Positions 41,058 through 49,770 are shown, counted from the stretch's first letter. The stretch: 64,000 nt of DNA from JAJOKK01 sp965370555 (GCA_965370555.1 CBDUVB010000007.1:6546-70545); one strand, 5' to 3'. Translations and numbers: made by a program. Notes: a model not told the origin generated them from the letters alone.

Positions 41058-41794
41058 GCGATAAAAAGCATTCCGCAAGTATCTCCGGAGCGGGGACGAT
41101 CGGTGGCGGGACCTATGATAGGGTTTCGATCTCCGGAGCGGGAAAGATCACAAGCGATATCACCACAGAGGAACTGAGGATCTCGGGAGCGGGGAAGGTC
41201 CATGGTCGAACCGAAGCGGAGAAGATCGTGGCCTCTGGGAGTGCTGTCTTCGCTGGGGATCTCATTGCCGACGAGATGCGGGTCAGCGGAAGCGCACGCG
41301 TGGACGGACACATCGAAGCAAAGGAACTGAAGTGCTCGGGGACGTTCAAGGCCGCGCAAAGCATCTCCTCAGAGTATATCAAGGTGAGCGGGGATCTGCG
41401 CGTTGGAGGGGATGTCGAGGCCGAGATCTTCAAGACAAGTGGCGGGTTCAAGATCGAAGGACTCCTCTCGGCCGACCGGATCGAGATCCGTCTCGGCGGC
41501 CGCTGCCAGGCACGAGAGATCGGGGGAGAACGGATCGAGGTCCATCGCGGCGGATGGAAGGAGAAGGGAATCCTCCTCGACGGGCTGATCAAGCTCTTTA
41601 CCGGTGGCGGAACAGCGGAACTGCACACCACCCAGATTGAAGGGGACGAGATCACCATCGAGGATACCACCGCCGAGGTGGTGCGCGGCAAGAAGATCGA
41701 GATCGGTCCTGGCTGTCACATTGGCCTGGTCGAATACTCCGAATCGCTCAAGATCCATCCCGACGCGGTGGTGGAGAAACAGACGAAGGTCTAG
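41054..41794 (+). CDS. Bactofilin/polymer-forming cytoskeletal protein, YhbE/YhbF type
   Basis: A 246-residue protein built of short beta-helix turns: repeated phrases ISGAG, VSGSARVDG, CSGTFKAAQSI, VSGDLRVGGDVEAE and TSGGFKIEG, each about 18-22 residues apart. This matches the bactofilin-like YhbE/YhbF proteins. It probably polymerises or forms a scaffold. ATGA overlap with the regulator gene shows coupling. Confidence 0.85.
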   Translation: MSDKKHSASISGAGTIGGGTYDRVSISGAGKITSDITTEELRISGAGKVHGRTEAEKIVASGSAVFAGDLIADEMRVSGSARVDGHIEAKELKCSGTFKAAQSISSEYIKVSGDLRVGGDVEAEIFKTSGGFKIEGLLSADRIEIRLGGRCQAREIGGERIEVHRGGWKEKGILLDGLIKLFTGGGTAELHTTQIEGDEITIEDTTAEVVRGKKIEIGPGCHIGLVEYSESLKIHPDAVVEKQTKV

Positions 41795-41954
41795 AAAAGA
41801 AGTCGTCAGCTTTCAGCCATCAGCGATCAGCCACAAACCGTTGCAAATGCTCCGGTTGTCCTGATAGCTAATAGCTCTATCCAAATGAGCCGATCGGCCC
41901 TCAGCAGATACCTACCTGAGGCAAGGCGTTGATTATTGAGGATGGAATGAAGAG
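41795..41954. repeat. AGCTGA-type low-complexity repeat and short gap
   Basis: Near 41805-41835 the phrases CAGCTTTCAGCCATCAG and CGATCAGCC are relatives of the longer tract at 60776-60915. No gene is seen before the MFS frame begins. Confidence 0.45.
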
Positions 41955-43233
41955 ATGATAAAACCGCATACAGAGTGGAAGAGGCGATTCTTCACGATCT
42001 GGACCGGCCAGCAGCTCTCGCTTGTCGGCAGCAGCGCGGCGCAGTTCGCACTCGTCTGGTGGCTGACGATGACAACCGGATCGGCGACCGTCCTCGCAAC
42101 AGCGACAACAGTGGCATTGATCCCACAGATCCTGCTCGGACCACTCGCTGGGGCCTACGTCGATCGGTGGAACAGGCGGCTGGTGATGCTGATCGCCGAC
42201 AGCTTCATCGCCCTGGTCTCGCTCTGGCTCGCCTACCTCTTCTGGAGCGGATCGATGCAGGTCTGGCACGTGTACATCGTGATGCTAGCCCGCTCGCTGG
42301 GGGGCGTCTTCCATTGGCCGGCAATGGCCGCCTCGACCACGCTGATGGTCCCCGAGAGACACCTGACCCGGATAGCGGGGATACCAGACGATGAACGGCC
42401 TGTTGACGATCGTGGGACCACCGCTCGGGGCACTGCTCCTTGCTCTTATCCCGCTGCACGGGGTGATGCTGGTCGATGTGGGAACGGCACTCTTCGCCGT
42501 AGTACCGCTCTTGTTTATAGCTATTCCGCAGCCAGTACGATCGCAGGCGAATGGACCGAAGAAGGCATCGATCTGGGTCGATATGCGTGAGGGCTTCCGC
42601 TACCTGTGGGGGTGGTCAGGAGCGATGGCCTTGATCGGTGGAGCACTGATCTTTAAGGTGGCGTTGACCCCGGCCTTCTCCCTCCTCCCCCTCTTGGTGC
42701 GCAAACACTTCGGAGGCGGCGCCGCCCAGTTGAGCCTGCTGGAATCGGTGATCGGGGTAGGGATACTACTCGGCGGGCTTATCTTGAGCGCATGGGGCGG
42801 GTTCAAACGAAAGGTCTACACCCTCCTCCTGGGACTCATCGGCGTGGGTGTAGGAATTCTCGTTCTCGGCCTCACGCCAGGGCACCTCTTCGTCATCGCC
42901 TTGGGGAGTATGTTCCTCATGGGGTTTATGATCCCGATGACCGATGGTCCGATCATGGCAATCTTTCAGAGCACGGTCGCCCCGGAGATGCAGGGCCGGG
43001 TCTTCTCCCTCCTCGGAAGCCTCACCTCGATCTCCGCACCACTGGGGCTCGCAATCGCCGGCCCGGTGAGCGATCGGTTCGGCATCCAGGTATGGTTCGT
43101 GGTCGCAGGCATCCTCTGTGTAGCCGTCGGCATCTCGGCGTTCTTCATCCCGGCGATCCTCCATATTGAGGAGAACCACACCGCAAAGGAAGCTGTCGAA
43201 ACGGCTTCGCCCTCGGAAGTTGGAGCTGACTGA
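41955..43233 (+). pseudogene. MFS exporter (MFS_3/enterobactin-exporter type) with a frameshift
   Basis: Two frames together give a complete transporter. The first (from ATG 41955) has FFTIWTGQQLSLVGSSAAQFALVWWLT and GPLAGAYVDRWNRR; the second continues from NGLLTIVGPPLGALLL to FFIPAILHIEE. The frame changes at GCGGGG (42375-42380): deleting one G restores RIAG-Y-Q-T-M-NGLL, a normal family sequence. About 12 membrane helices result, with about 425 residues. The extra G may be a sequencing or assembly error or a true mutation. Substrate unknown; relatives export drugs or siderophores. Confidence 0.85.
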
Positions 43234-43337
43234 CCCGTTACATAACAGCGGTTTTCACTTGTAGAGGCAAGGGGGGAGACGCGATGATACTGAGACACGG
43301 GGATTATGCCTGCCCATCGAGAAGGGAGCTGGTGGTC

Positions 43338-43865
43338 TCACCTTTCAGTAAGGTCCATGGGACGATAGATCCGAAGTCCCTCCACCCGGGTGAAATCGGG
43401 ATCGGCAGTGGCTAAATACAAGATTCCTTCCGCCTCCATCACGGCCGCTGTCAGAGAGTCGTTGACCAAAAGACCGTCCCGTCGGCGATAAGGATAGCTG
43501 ATCTTCAGGGAATCTGAGGTTAGTCCTACCACTTCGATACCCATTTCTAAGATGGCCTCGGTCTGGGTCTGATAATCGGCGAGCTGTTTCACCACATTGG
43601 GTCTCTTCCGAAGTTTTTTTGCTACGTTCCCCGACGTCACCAACTCCTTAGTCACCGCCTCGATCATCATCAGCCAATGCAGGACTTCCAACGAGATGTG
43701 TACTGCGGTGACGCCCCAAAGCTCTCCTCGTTCGCAACGCTCCAGAAAGCTCGAGCACTCCTGCGAGAGACCGGTGAAGTGGTAGATGAAAACATTGGCG
43801 TCGATAAAGACTGTCTGCCCAGCGGGTAACTCCGGAAGTGGGAGTGCCTTCTCTTCAGGCGGCAT
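43338..43865 (-). CDS. PIN-domain toxin (VapC-like)
   Basis: A 175-residue PIN-domain protein. FIDANVFIYHFTG holds the first acidic residue, SLEVLHW the conserved Glu, and LLVNDSLTAAVM and TADPDFTRVEGL the last aspartates. PIN toxins cut tRNA or rRNA. ATG 43865 lies inside the end of the antitoxin gene (11-nt overlap); the 11 residues before it in the longer frame are unsupported. It forms a toxin-antitoxin pair with 43855-44079. Confidence 0.88.
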   Translation of the reverse strand: MPPEEKALPLPELPAGQTVFIDANVFIYHFTGLSQECSSFLERCERGELWGVTAVHISLEVLHWLMMIEAVTKELVTSGNVAKKLRKRPNVVKQLADYQTQTEAILEMGIEVVGLTSDSLKISYPYRRRDGLLVNDSLTAAVMEAEGILYLATADPDFTRVEGLRIYRPMDLTER

Positions 43866-44079
43866 GGAACTCCTCCTCCTCCAGGATAGCTTGGACAACC
43901 CGGGGCGAAGTCTTCAATGCACCTTCAGTCTTGCGCACTACCCCTCCTTGTTTCCGCTTAAGATACTGACGTATGGCCTCCTCGATGAGCCAGGAGAGCT
44001 TCTTGTCCTCCTTGGCCGCCAGGACCTTTAGCTCGGTGATGACTCCCTCTTCCAGGGTAGTACCGAGTTTCTTCTTCAT
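43855..44079 (-). CDS. Ribbon-helix-helix antitoxin
   Basis: A 74-residue protein with KLGTTLEEGVITELKVLAAKEDKKLSWLIEEAIRQYL, the RHH fold of many VapB/CopG antitoxins, and a C-terminal tail (SPRVVQAILEEEEF) that probably wraps the PIN toxin. SD GGAGGTG precedes the ATG. It should repress its own promoter at 44099-44128. Confidence 0.85.
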   Translation of the reverse strand: MKKKLGTTLEEGVITELKVLAAKEDKKLSWLIEEAIRQYLKRKQGGVVRKTEGALKTSPRVVQAILEEEEFHAA

Positions 44080-44098
44080 GGCATTTCACCTCCAGCCA

Positions 44099-44128
44099 AT
44101 CTTACCGTGCAGCTGTGGAAGAAATCAA
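44099..44128 (-). promoter_or_regulatory. Promoter of the RHH/PIN module
   Basis: TTGATT (44123-44128), 18 bp, TAAGAT (44099-44104) on the minus strand, about 12 nt upstream of the SD. Confidence 0.5.
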
Positions 44129-44149
44129 GATTCTTTTCTAACTTTCTGG

Positions 44150-44600
44150 TTCCTTGTCGTTTTGAGTGGGTAACAACCCTGTGACCACAAATGATAGAAG
44201 GCTGGCCTCTCGCCCGTTCGTTACACTCACTCAAGACGCCAAGGTGTCGCGACACCAAGCTCGCCAAGGCGTAAGCCAACGCCATAGCTTTACGAGCGTT
44301 GAGGCGCGCCTCTTGTACCTTGCCATGCATGGCTTGTGTGCAACGTTGTCAAACCGCTCCGACAAACCCCAGCGGCAAGGGTGAGGCTGCCTGCACGTAC
44401 AGGCTAACGTCGGAGGCAAGCTCCGACGCTACATACAATCAACGCTATTCGCCTTCCTTGGCGTTCTCTGCGGCTTTGCGAGAGAATGCTCTTGCCCTTT
44501 CTTGTCACTCATTACCCGCTACTGCTTCACGTTTTTGCGAGTTCCACTGGTTCCGTTGTGTCTACATCTACCCACTCGACACGATCAGGAACCCTTAATC
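44150..44600 (+). repeat. Composite intergenic repeat, copy 4, with an insertion
   Basis: Begins with GTCGTTTTGAGTGGGTAAC, then ACCACAAATGATAGAAGG, CTCTCGCCCGTTCGTTACAC, TCACTCAAGACGCC, and resumes after about 190 bp with TTGGCGTTCTCTGCGGC, GCGAGAGAATGCTC, ACTGCTTCACGTTTTTGCG and the end block TACCCACTCGACACGA. The 190 bp inside hold a GC-rich hairpin (44409-44427). No gene is seen in the whole 44080-44632 gap. Confidence 0.8.
44403..44431. repeat. GTCGGAG-GCAAG-CTCCGAC hairpin element
   Basis: GTCGGAG (44409-44415), loop GCAAG, CTCCGAC (44421-44427), flanked by CTAAC and GCTAC. Same family as the elements at 45013-45075 (inside lpdA) and 52843-52872. Confidence 0.75.
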
Positions 44601-44632
44601 CCTACCCCGTTAATCCGTAATCCTATCTCCTG

Positions 44633-46045
44633 TCACCGGTTGACCGCGTGGATCGCCCGGCCGAGGGCGGCCTCTGCCGCTTCCTTCAGCCCTTCGGGCA
44701 GGGTCGGATGGGCATGGATGCCGTCGGCGATCGCTGAGAGCGCAAGTTTGTTCTGCACAGCCAACGCAGCCTCTGCAATCAATGCTGATGCCTCCGCTCC
44801 GATGATCTGTGCCCCAAGGAGACGCTCGCTCTTGGCATCGGCAATGACCTGGAAGAACCCTTCGGTCTCCCTCATCCCTTGAGCCTTCCCGAGAGCAGCG
44901 TACGGGAAGCGGCCGACAATAATGTCGTACCCTTCTTCCTTCGCCTTCTTCTCGGACAGACCGACCGAAGCGATCTCAGGGTCGGTGAAGATCGCCTGCG
45001 GGATGACCCACTCTGTAACGTCGGACCTTGTCTCCGACACTTGTAGCGTCGGACCTTGTGTCCGACGTTGCGCCTCCGCTACCAGGATCCCCTCGTGGGA
45101 GGCCTTATGCGCGAGCATTGGCCCAAGGACGAGGTCGCCGATTGCGTACACGCCGGGAGCGCTCGTCTGCAACTTCTCATCGACCGGGATGAACCCACGT
45201 CGGTCTGGCTCGATCTCCACGGTCTCCAGACCGATATCCGCTGAATTCGGTCGACGGCCAACGGCAAGGAGGATTCTATCCGCCGCAACGGCGTCGCCGT
45301 CCGCGATCTGCACTACTGGCCCCTCCGGGGTTTCCTCGATAGATTTAGCGGCGGTGTTCACATGAATAATGATCCCTTGCGCTTTGAGCGCGCGCTTCAA
45401 CGTGGCAATAGTGCGGCGATCGAGATCTATCCCGGGTAGGATCTCGGGCATCATCTCAAGGATTGTCACCGCGCTCCCCAAGCGGTTGTAGATCGTGGCA
45501 ATCTCCAGGCCGATCACTCCCCCACCGATCACGACAAGCCGTTCTGGAATCTCGGTGAGCGCCAGGGCATCGTCCGAGGACCAGACGCAAGGGTTAGCAA
45601 AGCTGAACCCAGAGATCTCGATCGGGGATGATCCAGTGGCAAGAACGATTCGCTCGGCCTCAACGGTCTCACCTGTAGAGAGATCGACCTTCCCCTGGCC
45701 CGCAATGGTGCCGCGAGCGGAGACGACCGTCACCTTGTTTGCCTTGAGGAGCGTGGCGATTCCATTCACCAGACGCGTAACCACCCCGTCCTTCCACGCG
45801 GCAAGCACAGATAAATCGAGGTCAGGCATGGGAAATGAGATCCCCATCGCCTGCGCATCCTCCGCCCGCTCCAGAAGCTTGGTCGCCGAGTAGAGCGCCT
45901 TGGTAGGAATACACCCACGGTTCAAGCAGACCCCGCCGAGTTCACCCTCCTCGATCAGGGCGACCTTCAATCCGAGTTGCCCCATCCGGATGGCAGCGAC
46001 GTACCCACCCGGACCTCCACCGATCACTGCCACGTCGTATCTCAT
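44633..46045 (-). CDS. lpdA: Dihydrolipoamide dehydrogenase
   Basis: A 470-residue FAD disulfide oxidoreductase, the E3 part of 2-oxoacid dehydrogenase or glycine-cleavage complexes. FAD site VAVIGGGPGGYVAA, redox pair C40-C45 in GGVCLNRGCIPTKA, NAD site VVIGGGVIGLE, and the C-terminal catalytic base in HAHPTLPE. Residues 326-345 (QRRTQGPTLQVSETRSDVTE) come from a palindromic DNA repeat read in frame; relatives have about 10 fewer residues there. SD GGGAGG is upstream. E1 and E2 genes are not in the window. Confidence 0.95.
   Translation of the reverse strand: MRYDVAVIGGGPGGYVAAIRMGQLGLKVALIEEGELGGVCLNRGCIPTKALYSATKLLERAEDAQAMGISFPMPDLDLSVLAAWKDGVVTRLVNGIATLLKANKVTVVSARGTIAGQGKVDLSTGETVEAERIVLATGSSPIEISGFSFANPCVWSSDDALALTEIPERLVVIGGGVIGLEIATIYNRLGSAVTILEMMPEILPGIDLDRRTIATLKRALKAQGIIIHVNTAAKSIEETPEGPVVQIADGDAVAADRILLAVGRRPNSADIGLETVEIEPDRRGFIPVDEKLQTSAPGVYAIGDLVLGPMLAHKASHEGILVAEAQRRTQGPTLQVSETRSDVTEWVIPQAIFTDPEIASVGLSEKKAKEEGYDIIVGRFPYAALGKAQGMRETEGFFQVIADAKSERLLGAQIIGAEASALIAEAALAVQNKLALSAIADGIHAHPTLPEGLKEAAEAALGRAIHAVNR
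45013..45075. repeat. Two tandem palindromic repeat units inside the lpdA frame
   Basis: Each unit has the form GTCGGAC-CTTGT-GTCCGAC: the one at 45048-45066 is a perfect 7-bp hairpin, the one at 45020-45038 has one mismatch. The flanks (GTAGC/GTTGC and GTAAC) match those of the intergenic copies at 44403 and 52843. The reading frame of lpdA stays open through both. Confidence 0.85.
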
Positions 46046-46179
46046 AGACCTTCATCCTCCCGTTCTTAGAAGGAAACGGTACCACCGAAGCGGTCGTCCA
46101 TCAAACCCCTGCACATGACCTATTGAGAGAAAAGACGGATGTCCCCCTGCGACCACGTCTATCGTCGTCCTAAGAGAGG

Positions 46180-46185
46180 TATAAT
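46180..46185 (+). promoter_or_regulatory. Possible -10 of the riboswitch transcript
   Basis: TATAAT at 46180-46185 would start RNA near 46192, placing the following hairpin and riboswitch in the leader. The -35 is not convincing. Confidence 0.45.
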
Positions 46186-46202
46186 TGAAGTGATGGATAC
46201 AA

Positions 46203-46226
46203 CTACTTTCTAAGTTTGGAAAGTAG
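46203..46226 (+). other. Perfect hairpin at the 5' end of the riboswitch leader
   Basis: CTACTTTC (46203-46210), 8-nt loop, GAAAGTAG (46219-46226). It precedes the c-di-GMP aptamer by 12 nt and may stabilise the leader. Confidence 0.6.
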
Positions 46227-46238
46227 CAACAACCCGAT

Positions 46239-46304
46239 AAGGGCAAACCCTTCGCAAGGAGGCGACGCAAAGCCACGGGCCCCAAGTGGGCAGCCGGGCC
46301 GCCG
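46239..46304 (+). promoter_or_regulatory. Cyclic-di-GMP-I (GEMM) riboswitch
   Basis: The segment shows the conserved GEMM landmarks in order: GGGCAAACC (46241-46249), a short P2 arm closed by TTCGCAAGG, the invariant GACGCAAAGCC (46264-46274), the P3 strand ACGGGCC, and GGGCAGCCGGGCCGCC (46288-46303). The 5' GGC and the 3' GCC close P1. The protease ATG is only 4 nt after the element, and no free SD is visible, so ligand binding could directly change access to the start. Confidence 0.93.
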
Positions 46305-46307
46305 AAG

Positions 46308-47327
46308 ATGAACCGTAAGAACCGTTGGCTGCTGTTCGGAATCACCGTTCTTTTGCTCTCCCTTGTGGGGATGAGTGGACCTCGCATCGCCGGTGGAGGG
46401 GGAGAGAGCAATGCCACTCCCTCGAACGATCTTGGCTCACTCTCCTGGGGGGTTGAGCGGATCGAGGCCCCACAGGCTTGGGAGCGAACGACCGGCTCGC
46501 AAGACATCGTGGTGGCAGTGATCGACTCTGGAATCGACACGACCGTTCCCCAACTCGCCGGGAAGACCTGGACAAACCCCGGTGAGATCGCGGGTAACGG
46601 AATCGACGACGATCGTAACGGCTACATCGACGACATCAATGGATGGGACTTCCGCGATGAGGACGCAAGCTCCTTAATCGGGTCAAAGATCCACTGGCAC
46701 GGGACGTTCGTCGCCGGGATCATCGCCAGCGTCGCTCCCGGAATCCGCATCATGGACCTCCGCTTCCTCGACTCGCGGAACCTCTTCTACGGGTCGGACT
46801 GGAAGCAATTCGTCGCGGCAATCGACTACGCCGTCGACAACGGTGCCGATATCATAAACCTGAGTGTGTACGCAAACGGCAAACCACCCCTCATCCTCGA
46901 ACAAGCTATGCAACGGGCAAGGCAGCACGGTGTGGTTGTCGTCGGGATCGCAGGGAACGACGGTAAGTCACAGGTGTGCTACCCGGCGAAGTATTCATCC
47001 GTTCTCGCTGTCACCGCGACCGACCGGGAGGACCACCTCGCAAACTTCAGTAATTACGGCTCTGAGGTTACAGTCACCGCCCCGGGTGAAAAGATCACGT
47101 CCCTCTTCCCTGGAGGCGTCGCCGGGACAAGTTCGGGAACATCATTCGCCGCCCCACACGTCAGCGGAACCCTCGCCCTCATTCTCTCCTCCCACCCTGG
47201 GATCACGCTCAGTCAGGCGATCGCCCTCCTCGAACGGACGAGTGTAGATCTAGGCAGCAGCGGGAATGATCGCCAGTTCGGAGCCGGCCTGATCGACGCC
47301 GGCAAGGCCGTAGCAAGCACGAGTTAG
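46308..47327 (+). CDS. Secreted subtilisin-family serine protease (S8)
   Basis: A 339-residue protein with a signal peptide (WLLFGITVLLLSLVGMSG) and a full S8 domain. Catalytic triad: D73 (VVAVIDSGID), H131 (HWHGTFVAGI), S279 (GTSSGTSFAAPHVSG), with oxyanion N217 (IAGNDG). DDDRNGYIDD near 100-109 looks like a calcium loop. There is hardly any propeptide. Expression is probably controlled by the c-di-GMP riboswitch immediately upstream, which suggests a role in surface or biofilm remodelling. Confidence 0.94.
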   Translation: MNRKNRWLLFGITVLLLSLVGMSGPRIAGGGGESNATPSNDLGSLSWGVERIEAPQAWERTTGSQDIVVAVIDSGIDTTVPQLAGKTWTNPGEIAGNGIDDDRNGYIDDINGWDFRDEDASSLIGSKIHWHGTFVAGIIASVAPGIRIMDLRFLDSRNLFYGSDWKQFVAAIDYAVDNGADIINLSVYANGKPPLILEQAMQRARQHGVVVVGIAGNDGKSQVCYPAKYSSVLAVTATDREDHLANFSNYGSEVTVTAPGEKITSLFPGGVAGTSSGTSFAAPHVSGTLALILSSHPGITLSQAIALLERTSVDLGSSGNDRQFGAGLIDAGKAVASTS

Positions 47328-47433
47328 GCGCCATAAGAGCAGTCTCATTCCCATACTCCTACTCACCAGGGGGGTTGCCTCATCCCTTCATCTCTCCGAT
47401 AATCTGGATCTGCTATAAGGGTAGGAGGAAACG

Positions 47434-48297
47434 ATGCTTCTTGGCTGTCACCTATCGATCGGGAAGGGGTTCACCGGCGCGCTCGCTGCGGCGGAGAATC
47501 TCGGCATTAATGCCCTTCAGATCTTCTCCCACAACGCCTCCTCGTGGCGGATGAAGGAAATCACCTCTGAGACGGCCGCCTCGTTCCGCCAACACTTCTC
47601 GGAATCACCTGTAGAGTACGTAGTCATCCATACGATGTACCTGTTGAACCTGGCAAGCCCGGATGAGGCGCTCTTCGAGCGCTCGATCGCCTCGCTGGAG
47701 GAGGAGATCAGGCGGGCGGGACTGTTGGGGATCGATCGACTTGTCACCCACCTCGGCGCGCATAAGGGGAGTGGGATCGACGCGGGGATTTCCCGTATCA
47801 CCACCGCTCTCGACCGCGTCCTTTCCTCTGATTCCGTCCGCAGGTACCCACACGTGCACGTGCTCCTCGAAGATACCGCTGGAGCCGGAACGACGATGGG
47901 AACGACCTTCTCTGAACTGGGAGCGATCATCGACGGCCTTTCTGACGCAAGCCACATCGGTATCTGCTTCGACACCTGTCACGCCTTCGCCGCCGGCTAC
48001 GAGCTACGCACACCGGATGGCCTCGCAGAGACGCTGGAAGAGTTCGATCGCGAGATCGGGCTCGACCGCTTGTGCCTCATCCACCTGAACGACTCCAAGT
48101 TTCCCCTCGGGTCCCGTCGCGATCGCCACAACCACATCGGCGCAGGAGAGATCGGAGAGGAGGCCTTCTCCCTGATCGTTAACCATCCTGCGTTGCGCGA
48201 CCTTCCGTTCATCCTGGAGACCCCGAAGGAGATCGATGGAAACCCCGATGCCGACAAGATAAACTTGGCTCTTGTGAGATCCCTGCGGCACGGATGA
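47434..48297 (+). CDS. nfo: Endonuclease IV (AP endonuclease)
   Basis: A 287-residue TIM-barrel zinc nuclease of base-excision repair. Metal ligands lie in LGCHLSIGKG, VIHTMYL, VTHLGAHKG, LLEDTAG, CFDTCHAFAAGY, LIHLNDSK, DRHNHIGAGEIG and ILETPKE, in the normal order. SD AGGAGG precedes the ATG; TGCTATAAG at 47411-47419 is a possible extended -10. Length is normal. Confidence 0.96.
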   Translation: MLLGCHLSIGKGFTGALAAAENLGINALQIFSHNASSWRMKEITSETAASFRQHFSESPVEYVVIHTMYLLNLASPDEALFERSIASLEEEIRRAGLLGIDRLVTHLGAHKGSGIDAGISRITTALDRVLSSDSVRRYPHVHVLLEDTAGAGTTMGTTFSELGAIIDGLSDASHIGICFDTCHAFAAGYELRTPDGLAETLEEFDREIGLDRLCLIHLNDSKFPLGSRRDRHNHIGAGEIGEEAFSLIVNHPALRDLPFILETPKEIDGNPDADKINLALVRSLRHG

Positions 48298-48339
48298 AGA
48301 CAGAGAGGGAGGACGCGGAGACACGGGGAGGGGGAGCAA

Positions 48340-48435
48340 GGGATTGAGTGATTTAACGAGTGAGAGATTGAGTGATTTAACATCTCAATCTCCCGATCAT
48401 TCAATTTCTCTCTGCGGTGAATTCAGTGATTGAGC
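48340..48435. repeat. GATTGAGTGATT-type dispersed repeat
   Basis: Contains GGATTGAGTGATTTAACG, GAGATTGAGTGATTTAAC and the opposite-strand phrases CATCTCAATCTCCC and GATCATTCAATT. Lies between nfo and the transaldolase gene. Confidence 0.6.
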
Positions 48436-48486
48436 TTGAAACTAAGCAACGAAAAGATTCACTGGAACAGCACACAAGGAGGAAAG

Positions 48487-49125
48487 ATGAATCTTTACAT
48501 CGACACGGCGAACATCTCTGAGATTCGCGAATTGGCCTGGCTCATCGACGGGGTGACGACAAACCCATCGCTCGTCGCCAAGGAGAAGCGGCCGTTCAAG
48601 GAGGTCGTTCGAGAGATCTGCGAGATCGTGAACGGCCCGGTGAGCGCCGAGGCGACAGCGCTCGACGCAGATAAGATGATCGAACAAGGGCGCGACCTCG
48701 CGAAGATCCACGAGAACGTCGTCATCAAGATCCCAATGACCGAGGAGGGGATGAAGGCTGTCAAGGCTCTCACCCAAGATGGGATCCGCACCAACGTCAC
48801 CCTCGTCTTCTCGGCGAATCAGGCACTCCTCGCGGCAAAGTGCGGGGCGAGCTTCGTCTCTCCCTTTGTCGGCCGGATCGACGACATCGGCGGAGACGGG
48901 ATGGATCTTGTCTCGCAGATCCTCGACATCTTCACGGTCTATGGTTGCTCGACCGAGGTGATCGTAGCGAGCGTGCGGCATCCGCAGCACGTGCTCGATG
49001 CCGCCCTCCTCGGCGCAGAGATCGCCACCGTCCCCTACGCGATCTTGAAGAAACTCTTCAACCACCCGCTCACCGACGTGGGGATCGAGCGTTTCCTCAA
49101 GGACTGGGAAGGAGTGCCAAAGTAG
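48487..49125 (+). CDS. Transaldolase, small (TalC/fructose-6-phosphate aldolase-like) type
   Basis: A 212-residue class I aldolase-fold enzyme. The Schiff-base lysine is K81 (VVIKIPMTEEG), and MNLYIDTANISEIRE, GVTTNPSLVAKE, NVTLVFSANQALLAA and SPFVGRIDDIG are typical of the short transaldolases. It moves dihydroxyacetone units in the pentose phosphate pathway. ATG 48487 has SD AGGAGGAAAG. Confidence 0.94.
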   Translation: MNLYIDTANISEIRELAWLIDGVTTNPSLVAKEKRPFKEVVREICEIVNGPVSAEATALDADKMIEQGRDLAKIHENVVIKIPMTEEGMKAVKALTQDGIRTNVTLVFSANQALLAAKCGASFVSPFVGRIDDIGGDGMDLVSQILDIFTVYGCSTEVIVASVRHPQHVLDAALLGAEIATVPYAILKKLFNHPLTDVGIERFLKDWEGVPK

Positions 49126-49572
49126 TCCTCCGTTAGAGCTGCGAGGTGAACCAGCGCCTATGCCACCAAAGGATATCACATCCGGGAGCTCTTATTGATT
49201 ATTCCTCTTATTCAGTAACACAGAAGATGCTTTACGCCTCTACAAAAGCCGTCAGAGAACCAACATCCTCGTTTCCTTTCCTCAGAGGTGATGAAGTTCC
49301 CTCACTCGCTGGAGAGGGCATGGTGTGCGTATTACCGCGTTTGGATTGGCAGAGCCGCCAGCAGCAAACCTCCTATATATCGCTACTAGCTCAACTCGAC
49401 GAGTCCCGACGAACCCTGTTTCGCACCTCTTGATTCTCCTTCCGAATCACTGTACATTGGTTCTCGGGCTGGGTGCCAGCGCGAAATATCTCATCCCAGA
49501 GAAGGTTTTCCACGCGCAGATCAAAGATGTTGCCCAGCTCGCTTGCTTACAGACAGAAGAGGAGCGTCAAAG
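49126..49572. other. Gene-poor stretch after transaldolase
   Basis: No clear gene is visible. A short frame ending at 49576 (about 39 residues from TTG 49460) contains a protein-like end, AKYLIPEKVFHAQIKDVAQLA, and its TGA overlaps the ATG of the next small gene. It may be the remnant of a longer gene. Confidence 0.35.
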
Positions 49573-49770
49573 ATGAAGCAGCAGTGGGCGCTATGCAATG
49601 ACGAAGTGATCGACAGGAACCTCCTCGCAGGATTGGCAATCCTCGCTAATGCAAACAGCCGCTCTGTTGTGGACGAGCTGAACATCGCTCTCTCGTCCTA
49701 CGTAATGGAGAACCTTCCTCAGAGGCTCTGTGCGGATAATTCTAGCCCTGTACACAAGTACGAAATGTAG
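49573..49770 (+). CDS. Possible small protein, antitoxin-like
   Basis: A 65-residue frame with SD GAGGAG and an ATGA overlap with the end of a short upstream frame. LLAGLAILANANSRSVVDELNIALSSYV resembles the helical part of ribbon-helix-helix antitoxins, but the match is weak. It stands alone in a gene-poor, repeat-rich region. It may be non-coding. Confidence 0.35.
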   Translation: MKQQWALCNDEVIDRNLLAGLAILANANSRSVVDELNIALSSYVMENLPQRLCADNSSPVHKYEM

